This document shows, one piece after another, positions 45,364-54,684 of a DNA stretch of 64,000 bases; the stretch's first letter is position 1; each line of letters starts with the position of its first letter. The stretch comes from Duganella aceris. GTDB lineage: Bacteria; Pseudomonadota; Gammaproteobacteria; Burkholderiales; Burkholderiaceae_D. The DNA lies in NCBI RefSeq assembly GCF_011090165.1, contig NZ_JAADJT010000010.1:62001-126000 (forward strand), in the 5' to 3' direction. The notes below the pieces were generated by a model that did no database searches, was not told the origin of the DNA, and saw only the letters and a list, made by a program, of their open reading frames with translations. A program made the translations under genes and the position numbers.

Positions 45364-46913
45364 GTCCGCAGCCGGCGGCCGCCACCGAGACCGGGTCTCC
45401 AGCCGAGACCGCGCTCGAGCCTCCGCTGGAATACCAGCCGCCGGCGGCCGAGGCCGACGAAGGCGTGCAGCACTCGCTGTTCGGCGAGATCCTCGACTGG
45501 ATGCTGGCGCCGCTGCTGCTGCTGTGGCCGATGAGCATCGCCATCACCTACCTGGTCGCCAAGGCCATCGCCAACCAGCCGTTCGACCACGCGCTGGAGG
45601 ACAGCGTCACCGTGCTGGCGCAGCAGGTGCGCTCGGTCGACGGCAAGGTCATCAAGAGCCTGTCCGGCTCGGCGCGCGACATCCTGCGCGCCGACGACAT
45701 CGACAACGTCTACTTCCAGATCCAGGGCCCGCGCGGCGAACACATCGACGGCGACCGCGACATGCCGCTGCCGCTGCCGGACGAGGACGACAAGTCGCGC
45801 GCCGGCAGCGTACGCTTCCGCAACGACAATATGCACGGCACGCCGGTGCGCATCGCCTATTCCCACGTGCGGCTGGAGCGCAATCCCGGCGACGAGCCGC
45901 AGCTGGCGCTGGTGCAGGTGGCCGAGACGCTGGAGAAGCGCGCCCAGCTGGCCAACGCCATCATCAAGGGCGTGATCCTGCCGCAGTTCATCATCCTGCC
46001 GATCGTGCTGGCCCTGGTCTGGTTCGCGCTGGCGCGCGGGCTGTCGCCGCTGGCGCAATTGCAGGAACGCATCCGCGCCCGCGGCTCGGACGACCTCAGT
46101 CCGATCGGCTCCAACCAGGTGCCGGAGGAAATCTCGCCGCTGGTGCGCTCGCTCAACGAGATGCTGTCGCGGCTGTCGCTGTCGATCGAGATGCAGAAAC
46201 GCTTCATCGCCGACGCCGCGCACCAGATGCGCACCCCGCTGGCCGGCATGCGCATGCAGTCCGAGCTGGCGCTGCGCCAGACCGACAGCGGCGAAATCCA
46301 CCGTTCGCTGGAACAGCTGGCCAAGAGTTCCGAGGCGGCGACGCGGCTGGTGAACCAGCTGCTGGCCCTGGCGCGCGCCGAGAACCAGCCGCAGTCCGGC
46401 GCCGCGCTGCTGCCGCTGGAACTGTCCGAGCTGGCGCGCAGCGTGGTGCAGGACTGGGTGCAGGCCTCGTTCGCGCACCGCATCGACCTCGGCTTCGAAG
46501 CGCCGCCGGAACCGGTGCAGATCGTCGGCAACCCGACCATGCTGCGCGAGCTGCTGTCCAACCTGATCGACAACGCGCTGCGCTACACGCCGGCCGGCGG
46601 CAGCGTCACGGTGCGCGTGCGCGGCGGCGAGCGCGGCTGCCTGGAGGTCGAGGACACCGGCCCCGGCATCGCGCCGCCGGAACGCGAGCGGGTGTTCGAA
46701 CGCTTCTACCGCATCCTCGGCAACAGCGCCGAGGGCAGCGGCCTCGGCCTGGCGATCGTGCGCGAGATCGCCCAGCAGCACGGCGCCGAGGTCGATCTCT
46801 TCAACAATCCGCGCGCGACCCAGCCCAAGCTGCCGGGCGCGCTGTTCCGCCTGACCTTCCCGCTGCCGCCGGCGCCGCAGGAAGACGACCACGAGCCGCC
46901 GCACTATGGCTAA
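45360..46913 (+). CDS. Sensor histidine kinase (TctE/QseC type)
   Basis: The 517-residue inner-membrane kinase has a proline-rich cytosolic start, TM1 (about 48-67), a periplasmic 2CSK-type sensor domain (about 68-198), TM2 (about 200-223), a HAMP-like region, a HisKA domain with His288 in AAHQMRTPLAGM and a HATPase domain (NLIDNALRYTPAGGSV, DTGPGIAPPERERVFERFYR, GLGLAIVREI). The start is GTG at 45360, overlapping the response regulator stop, with GGGGA nine bases upstream. It pairs with that regulator. Its end overlaps the DUF4212 gene by eight bases. Confidence 0.92.
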   Translation: MSPQPAAATETGSPAETALEPPLEYQPPAAEADEGVQHSLFGEILDWMLAPLLLLWPMSIAITYLVAKAIANQPFDHALEDSVTVLAQQVRSVDGKVIKSLSGSARDILRADDIDNVYFQIQGPRGEHIDGDRDMPLPLPDEDDKSRAGSVRFRNDNMHGTPVRIAYSHVRLERNPGDEPQLALVQVAETLEKRAQLANAIIKGVILPQFIILPIVLALVWFALARGLSPLAQLQERIRARGSDDLSPIGSNQVPEEISPLVRSLNEMLSRLSLSIEMQKRFIADAAHQMRTPLAGMRMQSELALRQTDSGEIHRSLEQLAKSSEAATRLVNQLLALARAENQPQSGAALLPLELSELARSVVQDWVQASFAHRIDLGFEAPPEPVQIVGNPTMLRELLSNLIDNALRYTPAGGSVTVRVRGGERGCLEVEDTGPGIAPPERERVFERFYRILGNSAEGSGLGLAIVREIAQQHGAEVDLFNNPRATQPKLPGALFRLTFPLPPAPQEDDHEPPHYG

Positions 46914-47169
46914 GCCGCCCCTCAGCCGCCTGCAACACTGGCACCAGACCCGCCGCATGACCGCGCTGCTGCTGGTGCTGTGGCTGCTGACCACCTTCTG
47001 CGCCGCCTTCTTCGCCCGCGAGCTGACCGGGCTCAGCGTGTTTGGCTGGCCGCTGTCGTTCTACCTGGCGGCGCAGGGCGCGTCGCTGGTCTGCCTGGCC
47101 ATCCTCGCGGTCTACGCCTGGCGCATGCGCCGGCTCGACCAGGCCGCCGCCAGGGAGCCGCGCGCTTGA
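46906..47169 (+). CDS. DUF4212 small subunit of a sodium:solute symporter
   Basis: The 87-residue protein has two membrane helices (about 20-38 and 46-68) and the DUF4212 features WHQTRRMTALLLVLWLLTTF and FGWPLSFYLAAQGA. Such proteins are always encoded just before symporters of the VC_2705 family, as here, and are thought to be an accessory subunit, as YhdT is to PanF. It overlaps the kinase by eight bases and the symporter by four. Confidence 0.9.
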   Translation: MAKPPLSRLQHWHQTRRMTALLLVLWLLTTFCAAFFARELTGLSVFGWPLSFYLAAQGASLVCLAILAVYAWRMRRLDQAAAREPRA

Positions 47170-49223
47170 AAACCACCCGCACCTTTTTCCAGCGCCTGCG
47201 CAGCTACTACCTGCTGTTCACCGGCGGCTTCGCCTGCTTCCTGATCTCGCTGGCCGCGCTGGAGCAGGAAGGCATGCCGCGCGTGTGGATCGGCTACCTG
47301 TTCATGTTCGCCACCATCGTGCTGTACGCCTCGATCGGCGTGCTGAGCCGCACCTCCAACGTGCTGGAATATTACGTGGCGGGGCGGCGCGTGCCGGCCA
47401 TGTTCAACGGCATGGCCACCGCCGCCGACTGGATCTCGGCCGCCAGCTTCATCAGCCTGGCCGGCGGGCTGTACCTGCACGGCTTCGACGGCCTGGCCTA
47501 CATCATGGGCTGGACCGGCGGCTACTGCCTGGTGGCGCTGCTGATCGCGCCGTATCTGCGCAAGTTCAGCCAGTACACCATCCCCGACTTCCTGGCCGAA
47601 CGCTACGGCGGCGCCGCCAACCCGGACGGCCACGGCGGCCGCGCGGTGCGGGTGCTGGCGGTGATCGCCACCATCATCGTTTCCTTCACCTATGTGGTGG
47701 CGCAGATCTACGCGGTCGGGCTGATCGCCTCGCGCTTCACCGGCGTCGATTTCTCGGTCGGCATCTTCCTCGGCCTGGCCAGCATCCTGGTGTGCTCCTT
47801 CCTCGGCGGCATGCGCGCCATCACCTGGACCCAGGTGGCGCAGTACATCATCATCCTGGTCGCGTTCCTGATTCCGGCGGTGTGGCTGTCGGCCAAGCAC
47901 AGCGACAACCCGATCCCGCAGGTGGCCTACGGCAAGCTGCTGCCCAAGCTGAGCGCGCGCGAGAACGTGCTGCAGAACGATCCCAAGGAAGCCGAAGTGC
48001 GCGCCATCTTCCGCCAGCGCGCCGCCGACTACCAGCAGCGCATCAACACGCTGCCGGCGTCGTGGGAGGCGGGCCGCATCGACGCCCAGCGCAAGCTCGA
48101 CAGCGTCAAGCTGCGCAACGCCTCGCTGCTGGAGATCCGCAGCGTCGAGCGGGCGCTGATCGCTTATCCGAAGTCGGCCGACGAGGCGCTGCACCTGTGG
48201 TCCGACGCGCGCGACCAGAACCTGGCGCGCGCCGAGCCGATCACGCCGCACGCCACGCCCTACCCCGGCGACCCGGCCACCTCCGACATCAAGCGCAACA
48301 ACTTCCTGGCGCTGGTGTTCTGCCTGATGCTGGGCACGGCCGCGCTGCCGCACATCCTGATGCGTTCCTACACCACGCCGTCGGTGCACGAGACCCGGGT
48401 GTCGGTGTTCTGGACGCTGTTCTTCATCCTGCTGATCTATCTGACCATTCCGGCGCTGGCGGTGCTGGTCAAATACGACATCTACAACGCGCTGGTCGGC
48501 ATCGACTACGCGCACCTGCCCAACTGGGTGTCGTACTGGACCAACGTCGACAAGCTGAATCCGCTGTTCAGCATCAGCGACGTCAACCGCGACGGCATCG
48601 TGCAGCTGGCCGAGATCACCATCGACGCCGACGTGCTGGTGCTGGCGACGCCGGAAATCGCCGGCCTGCCGTACGTGATCTCCGGGCTGGTGGCGGCCGG
48701 CGGGCTGGCCGCCGCGCTGTCGACCGCCGACGGCCTGCTGCTGGCGATCTCCAACGCGCTGTCGCACGACGTCTACTACAAGCTGGTCGACCGCGGCGCC
48801 TCGACGCAGAAGCGGGTGACCATCTCCAAGCTGCTGCTGCTGGCGGTGGCCTTCATCGCCGCCTACGCCGCCTCGACCAAGCCGGGCGACATCCTGTCGC
48901 TGGTCGGCGCCGCCTTCTCGCTGGCCGGCTCGACGCTGTTCCCGGCGCTGGTGCTGGGCGTGTTCTGGAAGCGCGCCAACCACCAGGGCGCGATCGCCGG
49001 CATGGTGGTCGGCTTCGTGGTGTGCGTCTATTACATGCTGCACACCAATCCGGTGCTCGGCGGGTCGGCGGCCGGGCAGTGGTTCCACATCGCGCCGATC
49101 TCGGCCGGGATCTTCGGCGTGCCGGCCGGGCTGCTGGCGCTCGTCGGCGTCAGTTTGCTGACGCGGCCGCCGGACCGGCAGACGCTGGCGCTGGTCGACT
49201 ACATCCGCGCGCCGGAACAATAG
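47166..49223 (+). CDS. Sodium:solute symporter, VC_2705 (acetate/ActP-like) subfamily
   Basis: The 685-residue protein has about 13 membrane helices of the SSS fold: LEYYVAGRRVPAMFNGMATA, ADWISAASFISLAGGLYL and a C-terminal LVAAGGLAAALSTADGLLL with the Na-site Ser/Thr. Two long extramembrane inserts mark the subfamily, one charged (about 255-370) and one (about 455-500) containing an EF-hand-like loop. The start is TTG at 47166, coupled to the DUF4212 gene. Relatives take up acetate or other short carboxylates; the substrate is inferred. The preceding two-component genes probably regulate it. Confidence 0.9.
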   Translation: MKTTRTFFQRLRSYYLLFTGGFACFLISLAALEQEGMPRVWIGYLFMFATIVLYASIGVLSRTSNVLEYYVAGRRVPAMFNGMATAADWISAASFISLAGGLYLHGFDGLAYIMGWTGGYCLVALLIAPYLRKFSQYTIPDFLAERYGGAANPDGHGGRAVRVLAVIATIIVSFTYVVAQIYAVGLIASRFTGVDFSVGIFLGLASILVCSFLGGMRAITWTQVAQYIIILVAFLIPAVWLSAKHSDNPIPQVAYGKLLPKLSARENVLQNDPKEAEVRAIFRQRAADYQQRINTLPASWEAGRIDAQRKLDSVKLRNASLLEIRSVERALIAYPKSADEALHLWSDARDQNLARAEPITPHATPYPGDPATSDIKRNNFLALVFCLMLGTAALPHILMRSYTTPSVHETRVSVFWTLFFILLIYLTIPALAVLVKYDIYNALVGIDYAHLPNWVSYWTNVDKLNPLFSISDVNRDGIVQLAEITIDADVLVLATPEIAGLPYVISGLVAAGGLAAALSTADGLLLAISNALSHDVYYKLVDRGASTQKRVTISKLLLLAVAFIAAYAASTKPGDILSLVGAAFSLAGSTLFPALVLGVFWKRANHQGAIAGMVVGFVVCVYYMLHTNPVLGGSAAGQWFHIAPISAGIFGVPAGLLALVGVSLLTRPPDRQTLALVDYIRAPEQ

Positions 49224-49296
49224 GATACATCTAGCTTGTGGCGGATTTGATAACTTGATGCTATTGTGATTGGATTATTCATTTCACAATTCCGCC

Positions 49297-51306
49297 ATGC
49301 GCTTCCAGACCGCCGCCCGACTCGCCCTTGCCGCGCTTTTCGGCCTTTCCGCGCTTGCCGCGTCCGCCGCCCCCACCGCCGCGCCGCCGATCGCGGACTT
49401 CTTCGAGAACCCGGATTTCAGCGGCGCCCTGCTGTCGCCGAGCGGAAAATACGTGGCGGTGCGGGTCGGCGCCAAGGACCAGCGCGACCGGCTGGCGGTG
49501 ATCACGCTGGCCGACAGCCAGGTCAAGGTGATCGGCAATTTCAGCGACGCCGACATCGGCTCCTTCGAATGGGTCAACGACGAGCGCGTGGTGTTCACCG
49601 CCACCGACCGCAGCGTCGGCCTGGGCGACGCGCGCTACGCGCCCGGCCTGTACGCCGTCAACCGCGACGGCGGCAAGTTCCGCCAGCTGGTCAGCCGCAG
49701 CGGCCGGCCCTTCATCACCTACAACAGCACCGGCATCCGCAGCGCCGATCTGCTGCCCTGGAATACCTATCTGCTGGGCCAGAAGAACGCCCAGGATTCG
49801 GATTACGTGTACGTCACCAATCCCCGCCGGCCGGCGCCCGGACAGGTCGACTATGTCGACCTGCAGCGCCTGAACACGCTGACCGGCCACGTCACGTCGG
49901 TCGAACGCCCGGGCGACAGCCGCCGCTGGATGCTGGACAACACCGGCGCGCCGCGCCTGACCACCACGGTGGAAAAAGGCGTCAGCACCATCCAGTACCT
50001 CGACCCGGCGACCCAGAAGTGGCGCAAGCTGGTCGACTTCAACACCTATACCGGCAGCAAGGGCGGGTTCTGGCCGCTGGCGTTCGGGCCGGACGGCACG
50101 CTGTACGTGATCAACCGCTCCGGCAAGGACAAGTCGACGGTGCACACCTTCGATTTCGCCACCAACACGGTGTCGGAAAAGCCGCTGATCGAGCTGGAAG
50201 GCTACGACTTCAACGGCCGCCTGATCATGAGCAATCAAAAACTGCTCGGCGTGCGCCACCTGACCGATTCGCAGGGCACGACCTGGCTCGACGACGGCAT
50301 GAAAGCCATGCAGGCCAAGATCGACGAAATGCTGCCCAACACCGTCAATCTGCTGACGCTGCCGACCCGGCCCGAAGCGCCATGGGTGCTGGTGACGGCG
50401 TATTCCGACCTGTTCCCTTCGCGCGCCATGCTGTACAACAGCGAGACCAAGGTGCTGACCCTGCTCGGCGCGACGCGTCCGAAAATCGATGCGACCCAGA
50501 TGGCGACGCAGACGCTGGTGCATTACAAGGCGCGCGACGGCCTGACGATCCCGGCCTGGCTGACGCTGCCGCGCGGCGCCGGCAAGAACCTGCCGATGGT
50601 GGTGCTGGTGCACGGCGGCCCCTACATCCGTGGCAAAAGCTGGGGCTGGAACGCCGAGTCGCAGTTTCTCGCCTCGCGCGGCTACGCCGTGCTGGAGCCG
50701 GAGTTTCGCGGCAGCACCGGCTTCGGCTACAAGCTGTTCCGCGCCGGCTGGAAGCAATGGGGCTTGAAGATGCAGGACGATATCGCCGACGGCACGCGCT
50801 GGGCGATCGCCGAAGGCACGGCCGACGCCAAGCGGGTCTGCATCGCCGGCGGCGACTATGGCGGCTACGCCGCGCTGATGGGCCTGATCAACGACCCCGA
50901 CCTGTACAAATGCGGCATCGACTGGGCCGGCGTCACCGACATCAACCTGCTGTACGACGGCCATTGGAACTTCACCTCCGACCTGCCGGAAGAATGGAAA
51001 CAGTACGGCATGCCGGCCCTGGTCGGCGACCAGGTCAAGGATGCCGAACAGTTGAAGCAGACCTCGCCGCTGCTGAGGGCGGCCGAGATCAAGCAACCGC
51101 TGCTGCTGGCCTACGGCGGCGCCGACCGGCGCGTGCCGCTGCCGCACGGCACCAAGTTCTACAAGGCGGTCAAGGAGGGCAACCCGAACGTCGAGTGGAT
51201 CGAGTACGAAGAGGAAGGCCACGGCTGGTATCTGCCGAAAAATCGCATCGACTTCTGGGGGCGGGTCGAAAAATTCCTGGGTAAAAATATCGGCACCGCG
51301 CCATGA
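49297..51306 (+). CDS. S9-family (prolyl oligopeptidase type) peptidase paralogue with Asp at the catalytic Ser position
   Basis: The 669-residue protein has a signal peptide (MRFQTAARLALAALFGLSAL, cleaved near ASA), a beta-propeller-like N-terminal part (about 35-400) and an S9 catalytic domain (about 410-669). The nucleophile elbow, GxSYGG in active members, reads AGGDYGGY: residue 520 is Asp (GAC, 50854-50856). The other triad members remain (Asp in YGGADRRVP, His in EEGHGW). The enzyme may be inactive as a peptidase or use another chemistry. The ATG at 49297 begins the signal peptide. It overlaps its intact paralogue by four bases. Confidence 0.9.
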   Translation: MRFQTAARLALAALFGLSALAASAAPTAAPPIADFFENPDFSGALLSPSGKYVAVRVGAKDQRDRLAVITLADSQVKVIGNFSDADIGSFEWVNDERVVFTATDRSVGLGDARYAPGLYAVNRDGGKFRQLVSRSGRPFITYNSTGIRSADLLPWNTYLLGQKNAQDSDYVYVTNPRRPAPGQVDYVDLQRLNTLTGHVTSVERPGDSRRWMLDNTGAPRLTTTVEKGVSTIQYLDPATQKWRKLVDFNTYTGSKGGFWPLAFGPDGTLYVINRSGKDKSTVHTFDFATNTVSEKPLIELEGYDFNGRLIMSNQKLLGVRHLTDSQGTTWLDDGMKAMQAKIDEMLPNTVNLLTLPTRPEAPWVLVTAYSDLFPSRAMLYNSETKVLTLLGATRPKIDATQMATQTLVHYKARDGLTIPAWLTLPRGAGKNLPMVVLVHGGPYIRGKSWGWNAESQFLASRGYAVLEPEFRGSTGFGYKLFRAGWKQWGLKMQDDIADGTRWAIAEGTADAKRVCIAGGDYGGYAALMGLINDPDLYKCGIDWAGVTDINLLYDGHWNFTSDLPEEWKQYGMPALVGDQVKDAEQLKQTSPLLRAAEIKQPLLLAYGGADRRVPLPHGTKFYKAVKEGNPNVEWIEYEEEGHGWYLPKNRIDFWGRVEKFLGKNIGTAP

Positions 51307-53300
51307 TGGTCAGAACCATCGCCGTGCTCGCGTGCGCCTTCCTGTTCAGCCCGCCCGCGTTGGCGGCCGCCGCCGCGCCGCCGATCGCCGACTTCTTCGG
51401 CAACCCGGAGTTCAGCGGCGCCGAGCTGTCGCCCAGCGGCAAATACCTGGCGGTGCGGGTCGGCGCGCGGGACAAGCGGGACCGTCTGGCCGTGGTCACG
51501 CTGGACGACGGCAAGGTGCAGGTGGTCGGCAATTTCAGCGACGCCGACATCGGCCAGTTCGAGTGGGTTAACGACGAGCGGCTGGTGTTCACCGCCACCG
51601 ACCGCAGCGTCGGCCAGGGCGACGCGCGCTACGCGCCCGGCCTGTACGCGATCAACCGCGACGGCGGCAAATTCCGCCAGCTGGTCAGCCGCAGCGGCCA
51701 GCCCTTCATCACGGTCGGCACCGGCGGCATCAGCCCGCGCGAGCTGCTGCCGTGGAACACCTATCTGCTGGGCCAGCGCGGCGGCCAGGATTCGGAATTC
51801 GTCTACGTGGTGTACGCCTCGTACACGCGCGGCCAGATCGACTATATCGACCTGCAGCGCCTGAATACGCTGACCGGCAACCACACCTCGTTCAAGCGCC
51901 CCGGCGACACCATGCACTGGCTGCTGGACAACAACGGCGAACCGCGCCTGACCATCACCGAGGAAAAAGGCGTCAACACGCTGTATTACCGCGACCCGGC
52001 CAAGAACCAGGAATGGCGTCCGCTGACGCACTACAACACCTATACCGGCGGCCAGGACGCCTTCTCGCCGCTGGCCTTCGGCCCGGACGGCACGCTGTAC
52101 GTGGTCAGCAACGCGCACAAGGACAAGTCGGCGGTGCACACCTACAACCTGGCGACCGGCGCGCTGTCGGACAAACCGCTGATCTCGTTGGAGGGCTACG
52201 ACTTCAGCGGCCGCCTGATCATGAACAAGGACAAGCTGCTCGGCATCCGCCACCTGACCGACGCGCAAGGCACGACCTGGATCGACGCCGGCATGAAGGC
52301 GATGCAGGAAAGGATAGACGAGCTGCTGCCCAACACCATCAACCTGCTGACGCCGCCGCTGCGGCCGGAAGCGCCGTGGGTGCTGGTGCATGCGTATTCC
52401 GACCTGTTCCCGATGCGCACCATGCTGTACAACAGCGCCACCAAAAAGCTGACCGTGGTCGGCGGCAGCCATCCCAACATCCAGGCGCCGCAGATGGCGC
52501 ACCAGAAGCTGGTGCACTACAAGGCGCGCGACGGGCTGGAGATTCCGGCCTGGCTGACGGTACCGCAGGGCGCCGGCAAGAACCTGCCGATGGTGGTGCT
52601 GGTGCACGGCGGCCCTTACGTGCGCGGCAAGAGCTGGGGCTGGGACGCGCAGGTGCAATTCCTTGCCTCGCGCGGCTACGCGGTGCTGGAACCGGAATTC
52701 CGCGGCAGCACCGGCTTCGGCTCGCAGCACTTCCGCGCCGGCTGGAAGCAATGGGGTTTGAAGATGCAGGACGATCTGGCCGACGGCACGCGCTGGGCGG
52801 CGGCCCAGGGCATCGCCGACGCCAAGCGGGTCTGCATCGCCGGCGCCAGCTACGGCGGCTATGCCACGCTGATGGGCCTGGTCAAGGATCCCGACTTGTA
52901 CCAATGCGGCATCGACTGGGCCGGCGTCACCGACATCAATCTGCTGTACGACGGCCACTGGAACTTCACCTCCGACCTGCCGGACGGCTGGAAGCAGTAC
53001 GGCATGCCGTCGCTGGTGGGCGACCAGGTCAAGGACGCCGAGCAGCTGAAAGCGACCTCGCCGCTGTTGCAGGCGGCGCGCATCAAGCAGCCGCTGCTGC
53101 TGGCCTACGGCGGCGCCGACGAACGCGTGCCGCTGCCGCACGGCACCAAGTTCTACAACGCCGTCAAGCAGGGCAACCCCAACGTCGAATGGATCGAATA
53201 CGAAGAGGAAGGCCACGGCTGGGAACTGCCGAAGAACCGCATCGATTTCTGGGGCCGGGTGGAAAAATTCCTCGACAAGAATATCGGCGCGGCGCGCTGA
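51303..53300 (+). CDS. S9-family (prolyl oligopeptidase type) peptidase, intact triad
   Basis: The 665-residue exported protein has a signal peptide (MMVRTIAVLACAFLFSPPAL) and the same two-part structure as its upstream neighbour, to which it is closely similar along its whole length. The nucleophile elbow is AGASYGGY with Ser516 (AGC, 52848-52850), with Asp in YGGADERVP and His in EEGHGW. It should cleave peptides in the periplasm, acyl-aminoacyl or dipeptidyl type. It starts within the stop of the upstream copy (ATGATG), so both come from one message. Confidence 0.92.
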   Translation: MMVRTIAVLACAFLFSPPALAAAAAPPIADFFGNPEFSGAELSPSGKYLAVRVGARDKRDRLAVVTLDDGKVQVVGNFSDADIGQFEWVNDERLVFTATDRSVGQGDARYAPGLYAINRDGGKFRQLVSRSGQPFITVGTGGISPRELLPWNTYLLGQRGGQDSEFVYVVYASYTRGQIDYIDLQRLNTLTGNHTSFKRPGDTMHWLLDNNGEPRLTITEEKGVNTLYYRDPAKNQEWRPLTHYNTYTGGQDAFSPLAFGPDGTLYVVSNAHKDKSAVHTYNLATGALSDKPLISLEGYDFSGRLIMNKDKLLGIRHLTDAQGTTWIDAGMKAMQERIDELLPNTINLLTPPLRPEAPWVLVHAYSDLFPMRTMLYNSATKKLTVVGGSHPNIQAPQMAHQKLVHYKARDGLEIPAWLTVPQGAGKNLPMVVLVHGGPYVRGKSWGWDAQVQFLASRGYAVLEPEFRGSTGFGSQHFRAGWKQWGLKMQDDLADGTRWAAAQGIADAKRVCIAGASYGGYATLMGLVKDPDLYQCGIDWAGVTDINLLYDGHWNFTSDLPDGWKQYGMPSLVGDQVKDAEQLKATSPLLQAARIKQPLLLAYGGADERVPLPHGTKFYNAVKQGNPNVEWIEYEEEGHGWELPKNRIDFWGRVEKFLDKNIGAAR

Positions 53301-53354
53301 AACTCGCGTTATAGTCTGGGTTCAGCTGGATCAACGGATCACGGAGGAGCGCAC

Positions 53355-54569
53355 ATGTCGTCGGGAAAAATTCTGGTCGCACAGGGAGGCGGTCCGACCG
53401 CCGTCATCAACCAGTCGCTGGCGGGCGTGGTGCTGGAGGCGCGCCGCTTCCGCAATTGCAGCCACGTCTACGGCGCGATGCACGGCGTGCGCGGCATCAT
53501 CAATGAGGATCTGGTCGACCTGACCCGGGAGACCAGCCACAACCTGGAGCTGGTGGCGGCCACGCCGTCGTCGGCGCTGGGCTCGACCCGCGACAAGCCG
53601 GACCTGCCCTACTGCGAGGAAATCTTCAAGGTCTTGCGCGCGCATGAGATCGAGCAGTTTTACTACATCGGTGGCAACGATTCGTCGGACACGGTGCGCA
53701 TCGTCAGCGAGCAGGCGCAGGCGGCCGGCTATCCGCTGCGCTGCATCCACATCCCCAAGACCATCGACAACGACCTGGTCGGCAACGACCACACGCCGGG
53801 CTTCCCGTCGGCGGCGCGCTTCGTGGCGCAGGCCTTCGCGGGCGCCAACCTGGACAACGCTTCGTTGCCGGGCGTGTATGTCGGCGTGGTGATGGGGCGG
53901 CACGCCGGTTTTCTGACCGCCGCCGCCGCGCTGGGCAAGAAGTTCCACGACGACGGCCCGCATCTGATCTATCTGCCGGAGCGGGTGTTCTCGCTCGACG
54001 CCTTCCTGGCCGATGTCAAGGCGGTGTATGAGCGCTACGGGCGTTGCGTGATCGCGGTGTCGGAGGGCATCCACGACGCGTCGGGCGAAGCGATCGCGGC
54101 GCTGCTGGCCAAGGAGGTCGAGCGCGACGCGCACGGCAACGTGCAGCTGTCCGGCACCGGCGCGCTGGCCGACCTGCTGTGCGACGAGATCAAGGCCAAG
54201 CTCGGCATCAAGCGCGTGCGCGGCGACACCTTCGGTTATCTGCAACGCTCGTTCATCGGCTGCGTGTCGGACGTCGACCAGCGCGAGGCGCGCGAGGTCG
54301 GCGAGAAGGCGGTGCAGTTCGCCATGTGGGGCGACCGCGACGGCTCGGTGGCGATCAAGCGCAACGGCTACTATTCGGTCGACTACACCTTGCAGGCGCT
54401 GGCCGATGTGGCCGGCAAGACGCGCGTCATGGAGGATGAGTTCATCAGCGCCAGCGGCACCGACGTCACCGACGCGTTCCGCCTGTACCTGCGGCCGTTG
54501 CTGGGTTCCGGCATGCCGGACGCGTTCCGTCTGCGCCCGGCGCCGGTGCAGAAGATCCTCAAGAAATAA
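53355..54569 (+). CDS. pfp: Pyrophosphate-dependent 6-phosphofructokinase
   Basis: The 404-residue protein phosphorylates fructose 6-phosphate reversibly with pyrophosphate. It has the N-terminal AQGGGPTAVINQSLAG, IGGNDSSDT (G106-D109, where Asp replaces the Gly of ATP-using enzymes), the PPi-type Lys in IPKTIDNDLVG and VVMGRHAGFL. Length agrees with the single-subunit PPi enzymes. The reversible reaction suits an organism using both glycolysis and gluconeogenesis through the fba-pgk-pyk genes. GGAG precedes the start. The following 115 bases to the DsbA gene are GC-rich and show nothing else. Confidence 0.92.
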   Translation: MSSGKILVAQGGGPTAVINQSLAGVVLEARRFRNCSHVYGAMHGVRGIINEDLVDLTRETSHNLELVAATPSSALGSTRDKPDLPYCEEIFKVLRAHEIEQFYYIGGNDSSDTVRIVSEQAQAAGYPLRCIHIPKTIDNDLVGNDHTPGFPSAARFVAQAFAGANLDNASLPGVYVGVVMGRHAGFLTAAAALGKKFHDDGPHLIYLPERVFSLDAFLADVKAVYERYGRCVIAVSEGIHDASGEAIAALLAKEVERDAHGNVQLSGTGALADLLCDEIKAKLGIKRVRGDTFGYLQRSFIGCVSDVDQREAREVGEKAVQFAMWGDRDGSVAIKRNGYYSVDYTLQALADVAGKTRVMEDEFISASGTDVTDAFRLYLRPLLGSGMPDAFRLRPAPVQKILKK

Positions 54570-54684
54570 GCCGGACCGGCGCAGCGCGCGGTGCGTGGCG
54601 AGCGGCGAGCTGCCGCAAGGCACGACTGCGGCGCACCGGCGGAAGGCAGCGACGGCGTCCCGCCCCGCGCGCCGCGCGCTGCCG

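Noticed and set aside
45360..46913. Possible frameshift joining the response regulator and kinase
   Set aside because: The kinase has its own GTG start in the overlap GTGA with a GGGGA upstream; no frameshift is needed.
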